Assembly (NCBI GenBank): GCA_013396655.1
Contig: WBMV01005963.1
Location: 1-64,000 of the forward strand
DNA: 64,000 nucleotides
Direction of reading: 5' to 3'
Source of the DNA: Campylorhamphus procurvoides
Lineage: Eukaryota > Chordata > Aves > Passeriformes > Dendrocolaptidae
Shown here: in pieces, positions 13,438-26,600 of the stretch
Layout: each line of letters opens with the position of its first letter
Numbering within the stretch: position 1 is the first letter of the stretch
Notes under the pieces: generated by a model
The model's input: the letters and a program-made list of their open reading frames with translations, nothing else
The model's database searches: none
Told to the model about the DNA's origin: nothing
Made by a program: the position numbers and the translations under genes

Positions 13438-13481
13438 TTTATAGTGTGCCTGGCCGGTTCTGCAAAGGTTCTTATGACTCA
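13438..13481 (-). promoter_or_regulatory. SERPINB2 core promoter: TATA box plus AP-1 site
   Basis: On the minus strand CTATAAATT (TATAAA at 13438-13443) lies about 30 nt upstream of the inferred start. A perfect AP-1 site TGACTCA (palindromic core, 13475-13481) is about 70 nt upstream of that start. Human PAI-2 is known to be induced through AP-1-like sites near -100, so this arrangement agrees with the gene assignment. Confidence 0.5.
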
Positions 13482-16400
13482 TGACTGTGAAATTCATTCT
13501 GCCCTGTAGCCCACATCCCTGTGGAAGAGTTGAATCACCCCAGAGTAGGATGTGAAGTGATGGTAAGAATGATACCACACAAGAACTTTACAAAAGTGAC
13601 TGCATAAGTATTTCTATAAACACTTTTGTGGCAACAGGCTAGTAACACTACTTTGATGAACCTCTCATTTGTGGTTTGGAGAGTTTAAAAAAAGGCAGTT
13701 GCTGACCTACTTTTTTTTTTTTTTTTTTTAATGATTCCTGTAACAATTTATCTCTGAGAAACAGACAGAAAAAAAAAAGAGAGTGACTTCTTATGTGTGA
13801 GTTTTTCTATTGTCCATTTCCTTCTCAGAAAGAACTGGTCATTCCTAGTGGGCTTTTCTTTTGGAAAAATGGGTTTCATTAATCTTGAAGGATTTTAAGA
13901 CTCTATAGCCAGGGAAATTCTGCCACTGCGAGATAGGGAAGGTTAAGAGACAGGCACCAGACCCTTGCTTGTAGTATCAATGGCAACATCACTAGAATCT
14001 AATGGGGGTCTTAAATTAGACTTCATTTCTGTTTCCCAACCCAATCTGAAAGCTGTTTGACCAATGTAGCATGTCAGAGATCTATTCTTTATTTTCCATT
14101 CCAGAAATGAATATTCTGACAACTGCTTGTTTTCTTATTTTCTTGGCTACAAAAATACTCCTTCCCTAACTTGCCTTGCAATCATGCTGTCCCTTCCTCT
14201 GTCGTCCTTCCTGTAGCTGTCCAACTCCACTCTGAACCCTGACTGAAACATCCTGTGTAATCCTACCCTTGCCCTTTACTTCATTTTTTACCTCTGTGCA
14301 CTGTTGATAACTCCACCTTGAAATCCTGGATAGGAGTTGCTCTCCAGGGCTGCCTCCTCAGCACTGAGCAGGGCTCACTCACAAGGTCTCCCCCTTGGCA
14401 TAAACTGCCTTGGGAGAGCTTTCTTTTGGCATGCTGTCTATGAGCATACATTCAACATGGACTTATGTTGTAGGTCAGCAGCTGGCATGGGGGAACCTGT
14501 AATGGGGAATGATACCTGCAAAATTTGGTGTTGGACAGAGGGGTGTGCAGCTGCAAATGATCCCTTGCCAATGGTGAGCCTTCTGCATCAATATAATTGA
14601 GAAAGGGAAGCTTTGTTAAAGTTGTTTTCCTACCTGTGAGGCACCAGATCACTTTAATTGGATTCCTTTAATTGGGTTTTAGTGCCGCTCAGGTCTTTTA
14701 AAATTGTAGCTATGGGAAAGGAGCACGTTTCAGTGTGAGTTGTAATTAGATGCATCTGTTCTGTTTTCTAGAGACCAACACAGTGTAGGAGAGATATTCA
14801 CTGCAGAATTAATTGCTTCCATTACACCTGGGAAATCTGTAATCTGTTTACATTGGCTAGAAGTGATTTCCAAGCTTAAATGATTCCAGTAATATTTGTA
14901 AATTTAGCCATGTAATTAAGGAGTGATAGATAGCTTGAAAAGTCTTCATCCCTTAGAGCAATCACTGTGGATTTTCTGGTTTTAAAGCAGGGATAACTTC
15001 ATTTGCTAACTTGTGATACTGCTTGCTGCCTTACAAGAAGTGGCTGAGGTGTTCTGTTTACACAGAAATGCTGGGTTAGACTGAATGAGAGGCTTGTGCC
15101 TTCGCACAAGGTTTTAAAGCTCCCTTCTTAGAACACTTCTTGTGTTGGTAGTTTGGAAATAAAAATAAAAATAGCATACTGAGTAACTAAGTTATACTCA
15201 TCTCCAAGGACAAAATATGCTAAGTCCATGTGATGGGCTGATGATGTTTTCTAATATCCTTTTAAGTCAGTATCACCAGAGGACACGACTCCTTGAATGG
15301 AGCTGCTGCTGACTCAGTAGCAGCGGTACTCTCACTCCCACTATTCACTAAGTCAACACAGCAGCACACTGGAAGACTTATATTTGTGTTAATAGTGTCC
15401 TTCCTGTGGGAAGTAAACGTGTGGGCCCTTTCAGTGCAGTCATTCATGTTTCCATGTGGTTAGAACAAATATTGGCAGGGTATCAGTGCCCTGGCCAGAT
15501 CTCAGCTGTATAAAGGCTGTTTTGCTTTCCTCCGGTTTCAGTGTAACTTTGTACACGTCATTTTGACTTTCCTGCACAGTGTGTTGCTCTGTTCATTTGC
15601 ACCTGGCTTCAGGGGGAGGTGATATGTTTGATGTCTGAATAGAACACTATTCTGTGATTCCATGAAGGCTCTTGAGTGTGTTGAGAGAAAGACTTGCTGT
15701 TGCAGAAAAATGGTAGCTTCTGCTCCCACACGGTATTTTTAGGATACAGCTTTCCACGGCTGCTTTTCATGCTCATTGGTAGTTTATTTCAGCTATCAAC
15801 TCTGTACAGCTCTTGGAAATCTGTTTTAATTCAAAACTAACCTGTTCTAAATTTCAGGGAAGATCAGAAGAAAAAGTGGTGTTTGAAGGAAAGCTGTCCA
15901 GTTTCCCTCATATCCTCAAGTATTTTGTACCACTGTTTATTTATTTGGGAGGGAAGAATTTCTAATTCAGCTAGCAGAGCACTCTATTCAAGTTTTTGAC
16001 TCAGCCAGGGCAGGCCAGTAGATTTTAAACATGAAATGATTTTAAATGTCCCAAAGCCTTTAAAAATACTTTAGGAGATACAAGAAGCATGGCGAGGAAA
16101 AGGGGTTTGAAATCTGAGGATTCTTTAATCTGTTTAGGAGTCTGATGTAAATTTTTTTGAAAAAAATCTCTGTGTAATTTAAAGTTAAAAACTGTAAGGA
16201 AGACAGGGACACAGAGCATGAGAAAATAGTAGGAGTGGTAAGCACTCTACTCTGCTCTGGTGCAACCTCACCTTGAGTATTGTGTGCAGTTTTTGGCACC
16301 ACAGTATAAATAAAGATACTAAGCTATTGCAGAGCATCTCCTCATTATTGTGACCAGTGACAGAACTCAAGGAAATGGCATGAAGCTGAGTCAGGGGAGG

Positions 16401-19400
16401 TTTAGGCTGGATATCAGCTAAAGGTTTTTCACCCAGAGGGTGGCTGAGCACTGGAACACACTCCCCAGGGAAGTGGACGTAGCAACAAGTCTGTCTGAGT
16501 TTCAGAAGTGTTTGGACAACACTTCCAGGCACATGGTGTGATTCCTGGGGTGTTCTGTGCAGAGCCAGGAGTTGGGCTCGATGATCCGGATGGAACCCTT
16601 CCAACTCTGCATATTCTATGATTGTATGACTAGAAACAAACTTCTCTGTGCTAAGGAGGACTCTCTTCTGGGTGATGCCTCTGTCATAGTGTAATTGACA
16701 GCATGGCATGAGCTTTTCCTAACATTGTCAGCTGAAAAAAAACACCTGTATGCATCACCTAGAGTGACTGTAACAGATTTTGGGTTGTGCTGTAATAGAA
16801 TTTTATGTTGTACAACAAGTTTGCATCAACCTGAAATTTCAAATCGTTTTTAAGTTTAGTAGAGACTCATTATCTGAGTATCTTTTCTCCCTTTAAAGCT
16901 TTGGTTGATAAGACACATGTCTTTGTTTTGAAACAGAGTAGATAGTGATCTGTTATGCACCTCCTACAAGTAAGTTTGCAAGCCTTCCCTTGCCAGGCAA
17001 TCCTGGCTGACATACTCTAACACTATTTAAATCCTTATGAGTCTCCAAAGGGTGTGGTGAGGTTCCTGTATAAATATTATTGAGGCTTTTTGCTCCACGT
17101 CTGCAGAAAGCAAAGGTGTGGTGAAATTTGGCACAATTCATCATACTTTAGTATTAATTCTACATGCTTTAACCTAGACACTGTAATTAATAAAGGTAGT
17201 GTTTGTCCTGAGAAACTCTGCTCCGTTAAGAAGCTCAACACTTCTGAGAAAGGATTGATCTCTATATCTGAAGAGAGATAATTTATCTGTTGATGAGTAT
17301 GCAAGGTGTTTTCACATGTGCAAGGGTGCAGTTTTCCTTTGAATGACTCAGGTGGTGAGCATTTTGAAAGCATCCCAGGTGACAGCTGACATCAAAAGTG
17401 GGAAGAGTGGCCTGAGTTTCTCAATTGTGATGCACAGTGCTGCATTATGAGTAATGACGTATGCACTTTAGCCGAAACTTGTCATTTTACTGAGGAAATC
17501 CCTCAAAGGGTGTAGCTGTATGTCAGCTGCACAACTACTGAATCAGAAAGCTGATCCCTCTTTCCTTTTCCAGTACTGTAGTGCAAGATGTGCCATGCTA
17601 TAGGATGAAGAATGGGAATATCAAGTCAATGTATCTTCAAAACACATTTCTAAACAGGAGCCTTGTGCTGATGTGCAAGAACAGGATATAGAGGAAGGAC
17701 TCTCTTTTAAGAAACCCATTTCAACATTTGTTGTTTTACATACAGCTTGATTGCAAATATTCTTGCTTAGTGGAATGACCAGGTGTTGCCCAAGAAAATT
17801 AGTATTTTCAGAAACTTAATCAGAAGAATTTCCCCAATACTCACTTAAGTGAAGGAAATCTTATCTATTCACTGACCTATTTGGCACTTGCTGACCCTTC
17901 ATAGTTTCATGCTTTTTAGGCTAACCTTGGAACTGATCTGAACTACCTGGTTAAGTGCACATACTGAGTCAGAAATGCCTTGTTGTGGAAGAGAGTAACC
18001 CCTAAAAGTGGGGTCTTGAAATGGAATTTCCCCCTCAGACTGACAAGGACCTTGGGTGAGCTGGAGTGTCATTAACATCACTTGAACAAGTCTTATCAGT
18101 GCCTTTGCTGTTGCAATATTCTTCCATCTTTCCATTTCTCACGTTCCCTGCCTGTTGCACAAAGGATCTCAGTCTCTTGAGACCTGACATCCTTTTATGT
18201 GGTTGAAGTTAGCAAGCTTTTAATAGCAGTGACCAAGGAGAAATTAATTACATGACACACAACAGGTAAGACAAGATGATCTAATGTTTGTTTCTGCTCT
18301 CAAGTAAAATAACATGGCAAGTTTTCATTTTGTTCCTCAAACTTTTTTGAGAGTTGCAAAAGTGTGAACTTGCAGGATATTGCACTCAGGACCTTCTTTT
18401 GAACTGTCCTGGTGATCATCTGCTCTTCTTTACCACAGCATTTCCAAACTCTCTGTAGCTGCCCTTTCTGTCTGTGATTCAGCTGCATGCAGATCTTCAT
18501 GGCTCCATTATCTTTTCGAGTGGTATTTGTGGCCTTTTTATCTCTGTCAAAGCCCAAAGCAGAACTTTCTCAGTGTAGATTAAAACTAGTGCAATTGTCC
18601 TTTTCGGCTGCTTTAGACTTTCTTTTCTTCTTGGTCTATCTCCTTAGCTTTTCTAGACCTTTGCCTTTATCTTCCTTAATGTCCTTTATCCTTCTTAATA
18701 TCCCTTGCTTCTGTGGTCGCTAATTCCTTGTTTGGGAACATAGACAGACCAAGACAAAGGTGAAGACTGATTTGAATTCAGTGGTACAGAGACAACATCA
18801 GGCTATGGAAAGTTAGCTGAGGATGCATAAAGAGGGGCAGAGCAATTGCTCTCTGCTTGTGGCTTGAGGAATGAGCCCTCACCTCAAGCCCTGCAGATGC
18901 AGCTGAGATGCAGCTTGGACTGTGTATCTGACACAGCATAATTGCATGGCAGATGATCCCTCTAGGCAGTAGGAGTGGTAACACTGTGCTCCCAATTTCT
19001 TCCTTTCCCTGACATTTCTCCTCTTAGAAACAAGTCATGACCACAGCCCTACTGTCTTCGCTTGCTGCCCAAAGCAGTAGAGATTGCTGAAGGGCAAAGA
19101 GGAAAAAAAGGAGGGCATGATGACGGAGGGGATAGTCAACACTTTGGGGAAAGGTAGTTAATGAAGCACATCCAAGGGAAATGAGGCAGAATGAAAGAGA
19201 AAAGAGGGAAGAGGAAAGAGGAACTACTGCTACACATAGCTCTGAAGTTCAGTAGTTTGTTCTCTGCCTATTTTGTTGACCTTTAATTCTCTTCCTTACA
19301 AAAACACATCTGGCACCTCAATATTCTCCCACTCCATATTGGCCTCTTGTCAGAGCCACAACACTGGAATTTTACCTGTGTGGCTAAGAAGTCAACCTTT

Positions 19401-22264
19401 CCCTGTAAGGACTTCCTCACCTCTGGGAACCTGCTCCTGTTCTCTGAAGGTGACACTAAGAGAAGTTCATTGTTTGCCTGCGATGATTTTAGACTGAGGG
19501 ATGTTATTGCTAGCATTTAGAAAAAGTAGGAAAGTGGTGGATGAATTAAAGAAATAAAAGCAAAAATTAATTTGGAATAATTTTTTTCCTGTAAGAAAAC
19601 TGAGGAAGTTAAAATAGAATTCAATTCTATTAGAATAGAATGCAATTGAAAGGATTTGTTCCTGTCACAAGACAATTGAACTAAATAGTATTAAACTGTT
19701 TATCTTGTGATGTTTAACACTGGAACGGTAAGGAAAGAGAGGCCCAGTGCAAATGATATCCCACTGATAATCCACATGAAGAAAATGAAGATAAAGTATA
19801 AATGATGCTACTGGGACTGAAAATGTGTAGCATGAAGCTATCTGTTATCTCACTTGTGCTCCTAAGCGTTGTTAACCATGCTAGGAATTTGCTGTTCACA
19901 GGGTGACTAAACCCTGGGATTTTCAGAGATATTCTGTATTGGGTCAAGGGGCTTAAAAGTGGGGGAAACCAGTGAGAGCTTTTTGGGCTGACTATGGGAG
20001 AATAAAAATGAGGGAACTGGAGGGGTTCATTCTCACAAATGGCCAACACTCATTTGGTGAGAGAAAGTTAAGCTGACTAGATACTTTGCACTACTTCTAC
20101 AATAGTGAGGTTTGGATTTGTGATTAAAATGCAATTAGTCAGTACGCTGAGGATTATCCAAACTTAAAGATGTACAAATTTTGGATAAGAAGGACCCTGA
20201 GCAGCCTGGAGTATCTTTGAAGTTAAGACCAGATGAATGTCAGCTGCCTATTCCAACCCAAGTTGCTAAGTCTGAACTTCAGGAGACCAATTTTTGCAGG
20301 TTACTGACTGTTCAACTGAGCAATACTACTTGCGTTCTTATGTATTAAAAGAATTAGTACTGAAATAAACAGTAAGGCCCTGGGGTGAAGTTTTGTCATC
20401 TCTATGGAATTATATTCCCGTTGTAAGACCAGAGGAAAGCAAGCAAGTGTGGTCTTGTATCTGCACAACTCACTAATCCTTTGAATTAATTTTATGTGAA
20501 ATTACAAATATATATTAGGTGTGGTGTCAGAGTAGTAAAAGCCTCTAATGAGGGATCCTAAAGCTGTGAGCACGAGCCTTCTTCCATAGTTGTGCTAAAA
20601 GAAACGCTGGGGGTAAATGAGAGGGCAATCCACCTGTACTTCATGACACAGCAGAAAGCTGAAGTCTCTGTGACATGGTGCTACTCTTTTGCTTCTTTGA
20701 ACACAGAGAGAAGAAGCTGCAGCCTTATCTGTTGGCACAAAGGGGAGGACTTGTCCCATAGTGGGAGATGGAGATCTGATATCTGGCACATAACCAGGGG
20801 CTAGATCCAGGCTTTTTCCTTTATAGGTCTGTACTTGTAAGTACCTCTTATTACAGGGGCTGCAGCACCTCAGGTGTGGAAGGCTGTTGAAAATTTCAGT
20901 GGTCAGGCAAATATTTCTCTGTCTGAGAATCGGAGGACTCCAGCATCCATTCCTTAATGGGGGTGTGATTTGCCAAGTCCCAAAATGGTTTCAAAGTTTT
21001 CAGTCTCTGAAAATAAAAGACCTTAGAATGCATGTTTCCTTTTTGTTTGTTTGTTTTGGATTTATTTTGTTTTTGTGTATTAGGAATGGACAGACTGCAC
21101 AGCTGGTTAAGGATGTGACTATTGAGGAGAAGAAAACAACTATTTGTTGCTGTGCTGGCAGGAGAAGTCATCAGAAATGAGGAGGCAGCACTGAAACTGC
21201 CTGTGTACATATAGGAGCAAATGTACTTCTTTGTGTCTTCTGTTTGTGAGGAAGTATGTTTCATTTCATACAGCCTGAAAATAATGCAGGTTTAGAATGA
21301 ATCTGCTGAAAGTTAAATGTCTTCAGGAATTTAGGTGTCCTCTTTCCATGGCCAGATAAACAGAAACTCCAGGGCAATAGTAAACACATTGTTAGCTCTC
21401 TTGCAATAAATTTCCCTGTATGTTATCTTTTGACCAGCAATCAACTAAGATAAAGGAAAGTGAAGGAAAATATTTGAACTGTTTACGCACTAGTGAAGGT
21501 GGTATCATGTTATCTTCTTTCTTTTGCAACATCATGTTTGCTCCCAGTAAGTCATGTCCCCAGGGTCCTGCCAAAGTATGTGTTATCTTGGAGGATGGAG
21601 GGGAGAGCCAAACAAGTAGGACAAGCAAAATACTGCATGGTGGAACTGAAAAAAACATTCCATCACAGCCTCCCCCAGCACTGATGCCATGCTGTACATA
21701 CTGGGATCAGGAAAGAGCATTGCCTTTTACAGTAACTGCACCCTCCAAACCCTTTTTTTTCACTACTCTGGTGCTTCTCTGTGACAACCCCTCACAGTTC
21801 TGTTTCCTTTCTTGCTTCAGTGACAAAGAGAACAATAATTAATTCTGGAGAAAAACTCTAACTTGCTGTAGGCATCACATTCCTTAACATGATTATTCTC
21901 TTTAGTTACTAAATAAGAACCTATAAAATTTTGCAAACCAACCACAAAGATAACTAAAAAACTCCTTCCCATTTCCCATTCCCCTGTGTTCTCTGAGGCA
22001 ATGCTGTGGTCTCAGTGCCATGTACATTCTGCACATGTCCAGGTGCTTTCCACACTGCTTATCTACTCTTGGTTCAGAGAAACTGGATGAATCATGTTTT
22101 GTGCTGGAAATCTTACATCTTACTAGTAGTATGCATGAGGAATTATGGGTCATACTGGTCTCTTCCTGGAAGAAAACTGGTCTCAGTATTGCATGTCTAG
22201 CCCAGAGTTAGGCCAGACTCTCATTCATCACCTCTCTGAAATCAGTGAGCCAATTCTGATAAAA
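13482..22264. other. SERPINB2-OVAL intergenic spacer
   Basis: About 8.8 kb with no recognisable exon. It contains a 19-nt poly-T run at 13711-13729 and a CR1 tail at 16225-16630 (listed separately). The larger open frames here either lie antisense in the CR1 (16185-16709) or show no protein-like character. Confidence 0.5.
16225..16630 (+). mobile_element. CR1 LINE, 5'-truncated, 3' end intact
   Basis: The segment shows typical CR1 3' region phrases in order: a 'ctctggtgcaacctcacctt' block, the 'cacccagagggtggctgagc' block, 'ctggaacacactccccaggg', a 'gggctcgatgatc' block, and a tail with attctatg and attgtatg repeats at 16614-16628. Orientation is plus. It is heavily diverged and non-coding. 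Confidence 0.85.
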
Positions 22265-22885
22265 GAATCATAGAATATCTGAAGTTGAAAGAGACTCATA
22301 AGGATCATAGAGTCCAACTCTCTGTTCCTTGCAGGACTACCTATAAATAAACCATATGACTAAGAGTATTTTCCAGACACTCCTGGAACTCAGGCATGGC
22401 ATGACCACTAGAAAAGACTGTTGCAGTGACCAGCCACCCACTGAGGAAGTCGCAGTCTGTGATGAGGTCACCCCTCAGCCTTATCTTCTCCAAGCTGAGC
22501 AAGCCAAGTGACCTCAGACACTCCTTGTAACTCTTGCCCTAGAGAGATTCCAGCGCCTTGGTCACCCTCCCCTGTACACAGTCTAGTAGCATGATGTTCT
22601 TACATTGGTGCACCCAAAACTGCACACAGGACTTGAGGTGAGGTCACACCAGAGCAGAGTGGAACAACCATCTCCCTCGACTGGCCTGTGATGCTTTACC
22701 TGGTGCACCCCAGGACATGGTTGACCCTTTTGGCTTCCAGGGAACTGCTGACTCATATTCTACTTGCCATCAAACCAAAACCCCAGCTCTCTTTCTACAG
22801 GGCTGCTCTCCAGCCTCTTGTCCCCCAGTTTGCAGGTGTAATCAGGAATACCCCACCCCAGGTGCACTTGAAATACTCCAAAGGA
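22265..22885 (-). mobile_element. CR1 LINE fragment ending at the OVAL poly(A) region
   Basis: It starts at its 3' end with atcatagaatatctgaagtt (reverse of the CR1 tail). It continues with the CR1 blocks 'aggtcacccctcagccttat' and 'ctccaagctgagcaagccaa', an 'aactgcacacaggacttgaggtgaggtc' type block and 'tgccatcaaaccaaaacccc'. The 5' truncation point is next to the OVAL poly(A) signal, so the element is inserted directly downstream of the gene. Confidence 0.85.
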
Positions 22886-22907
22886 AATGCATTTGCTTAA
22901 ACATGTT

Positions 22908-22913
22908 TTTATT
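22908..22913 (-). terminator. OVAL poly(A) signal
   Basis: AATAAA on the minus strand about 750 nt after the OVAL stop codon, within the context catgtttttattatgataaa on the plus strand. Similar contexts occur at the matching places of OVALY (41628-41633) and OVALX (55857-55862), so the signal is supported by paralogue comparison. The cleavage site would be about 15-25 nt to the left, at the edge of the CR1. Confidence 0.65.
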
Positions 22914-23663
22914 ATGATAAAAGGAGCAAGAGAGTACATCTGCAAGACCCATTATACATGGATACATGGAGAAAATTTGAATAGCACCCTGCTGTATTTG
23001 GTCATGATGATTATGGTCATGATGATTAAGCCAAAAAGATTTAAGGAGAAGTATGAATTATAAGATTCTTATAATGCATCTTCAGAAAGTGGGGAAGAGC
23101 TATGCAGTATCAGGAGCAGAAAGAAAAATCAGTTGCTTTGTCAGAGTAGGTATGGTACCAACCATACCTATTAGTGTGATAGTTTAGAATTTAATCTGGG
23201 AACATTTGAGTGACTAATTTCAGTGAAGTCACCAGAGATTTTGTCCATAGAAGAACCTGGCTTAATTAGAAGGCTGCAATTTTTTTTTCCCATAAAACTT
23301 CTGCTGGTAAGGTGATTGTGTTTTTTCAGTGTGATGATTTGTCACTATTGTTTTTAACTTTCACCAGGAGCATCTCTGTTCATGCTCATGCCTTCTTTGG
23401 ATCCAATTTTCACTCCCTTATGTCTTCATGCATGAGCAACTAATAATGCTCTGCAGAAAGGGAAAGAAAAGGGCCTCTGTTTTCATGGTACAATTACTCT
23501 GCCTTAACTTTTTGTTTTGTTTTGTATTTGTTTTGGTTTATTTTTTTAAATAAAGCCTTCTGGTTTTAGAAAATATGGATGAAAGGGAGAGTATGTATTT
23601 CTTTTTACCCTTGATACTGCAGCACTTTGAGTCTTGCTGTGAGGGACAGAAACATTCCTCTCT

Positions 23664-26600
23664 TTAAGGTGAAAAGCATCTCCCAAAGAAGAAGATGCTG
23701 TTGCTTGGGTTGTGCTTGATCAAGAAGAGGAAAGGGTGGTCAACCCTAAACTCTTCAAAGACACTTGTATCATCCACTCCAGATCCTGTTGAGCCTGAGT
23801 CCTTACTGCCTGATTCATAGATTTCCACAAATGCCTCATGGAAGGCTGAAGACACCTTCAGTCCCTCTGCTGAAGAGATACCAGAGAGGCTGGCTGATGA
23901 GCTGAACAGATCGGTGATACCCAAGGATGTTAAGACAGATGTGAGGTTATATTTTTCCTCAAACTTCATGCGGGGGAAATAAACTTTAATTTTCTTCTCT
24001 TCCATCTTAGTAGAACTGGTCCACTCCTTGAGATTTTCAAAGGTGATTGCAGTCTCAAGCTGCAAGGAGACAAGCAATTAGATCTCTGATATGGGAGCAC
24101 AACTTCTCTTATGGCAATGCAGAACCACTTGTGTTTTTTTTTCTCTTAAACTGACTGCTTTTGGGTGTATACAGATTAATGTGTCTAGAAGAAGAAAGCA
24201 AACCTTGCTTCTCTGTCCTCCTTCCTATTTCTTCACTAAGCTCACTGCCAATTAATTTTCTTGATGGCTACTCAGCAAATTTCACCAAAGGCCTTGCCTA
24301 TTTATCTTGTTTTATTTAAAAATATATTCCAAAAATCATTCCGTGCTTATGAGTTTTAAATTCTATCTGCATTTAAGACCACCAAGTAACCAGATGTTAA
24401 AGGTAGCCAATTACTAATACCTGAACTATCAGTTACTACTGAAGAAATTTAGCTGTGTTCAAATGCCTTTTTATTTTTATAATTTAGATTCTTTGAGTTA
24501 GTGTACAATCATTTCAATGAACTCTGATATATTACATAACTTGTGCTATTCAAACTACAGTCCTGCTAATGGCAATTTCCTATGACATTATTCTGTTCAT
24601 ATCAACAATAGTATGTCATGTACTTTTTGCCTTCTGAGATTGCTTCAACCATTCCAGTACCTCTCATATTCAGTTTTTAGGTATTTTAATTTTTGAAGGT
24701 AAGAAGGAAGCTTGTTGAATGCTGCCAAACCAAGCAGTAGTTACAAATAATCAAGCTAGCATGAACTTCCTAGGAAGCTCCTCAGTATGCAGGAATGAAG
24801 ATATAAAACCTTTGGAGTTCAAGCTGCTGGAGTGACAGCTGCTTGTCTGAGAAGAATCTGTTCTGCAGTAACAAATATTTAACCCACCAAAGCAGTTCCT
24901 TGAGCAAGCCATGCTCAGCACAAACTATTATAGGACCACTGAAACAGCTGGATGCTTCTGTGCAACAATCCCATGTTGCCAGATCTGTGCTGGTGACATG
25001 CTTTAAGACAACTTTATTGTGAAATGCTTTTTCAGCACTTAAGTTTGATTGTGTTTATGGTTTTCTGAAACCCAGCTGTCAGGGCCATACCTGCTCCAGG
25101 CCAGAGATCTCATCAGGCAACAGCACCCAGAAGCTCAGCTGCCCACTGGCATACGGAAGCTCCAGGATCTTGATTTTCTCAGAAGGAATCTCTGCCACTT
25201 TAAATGAACCGGTCTGAAACATCATCTGCACAGGTTTGCTTTCTTGCTGCAAAACCAAATAAGATAATGTTTTCACAAAGATTATTCCCAAAGTGTAGAA
25301 ATGTTCTACTTGTGGTTGACACTGCTAATTGCTCTTGCTGAGGAACTCCCTGCATAAATTCTAGAAGATGCCACCTTTAAAGTGACGTATGCCCACATAC
25401 CTCAGTGATTCTGAAAGGCACTGTCTGGGTGCCTTCATCCTTAAATGCTTTCTCCCACAGTCCCTTGAAGTAAATGGCATTGACAAGGACCATATCAGTC
25501 TGTGGATTCACAGAGCTTGGTTGGAGGATACCTTTGATCATTCCTTTAGGAAGACATAGGAAAAGAGAACATATATAACACATCTCTGTATAACACACCT
25601 CACTTGGCAATCACAACATTAAATGAAGGGTAAAGATTTTGTGGGAAGGAGGGTGTAGGGTAGGGACACTGTTTTGGGTTTGTAGCTGTTATCTTGTACT
25701 TGCAAGGCTGATTTTCTCACTGCTATTGGCTGTTGTTTCCCTCTCTATAAAGAGTTATAGTGAGAGAGAGAAGACCCAGAGATCTCCTTGTTACAAAACA
25801 AGTGTATTTTGTGACAGTGGGAAGAACCATTGGAACCTTTTATCCCTGGATGCCTCCAGACCTAACATTTAATACTTCTTGCTTCAAACCAAAGGAGAAA
25901 CATTAGTGTCAGACCACTTGCCAATGTGTACGAGCATATTTTAATGCCGTTCCTTTTATCAGGACTGGTAGTTTTACAAATCCACAAAGCCTCTTTAGAT
26001 ATAAAGAGTCTTCTAAAACGAGTGTGTTTGAGGAAAAAATATTCATTAAATGACAGTTCTGTATCTGGGAGCTGATCTACTATCCAGGAGAAGAGCAGAG
26101 GGAGAGGTTTGGGTTTTTTTCTCCTTCTCATACACTGTTTGAACAGTGGCAACTACCTATGCTGACAGTTGTCTTCCTCTTACCATTTGTCTGACTTTCA
26201 ACCCAGGAATTTATGAGCTCTCTGGCTTGTTCTGCAGCTGATTGAAAGCTGATAGATTCCAAGCCTCCCTTATACAGCTCCTTAATGCATTGTGAGTATT
26301 CCTGCAAAGGAAGAACATGCCATTTTCACATCCAAATGTCAAACCATTTTGCAAATGTAAAATGCAAGAATGAAATTAACAGGTATTAATAAGCTGCTTG
26401 TTAAGGCTAATCAGTAAGCCATTATTCTAGTTCGTAAGCACCTTAAGATTTAACATTAATTTTTTTCAAGCAAGAGTATCTGCCCACATTTTTTGAAAAT
26501 ATTTTCCAGAACTGATTTTGATTCAAAAGTAGTGTTCATTTCATTTAACTATGGGGGGTTTGTTTGGTTTTTTTTTAATTTTTCTCATTTTTAAAATTTT

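Noticed and set aside
13711..13729. Poly-T run as a retrocopy tail
   Set aside because: No processed gene sequence is adjacent on either strand; likely a simple repeat.
16185..16709. 174-codon minus-strand open frame
   Set aside because: It runs antisense through a CR1 3' region, which is known to leave long chance frames; no gene-like features.
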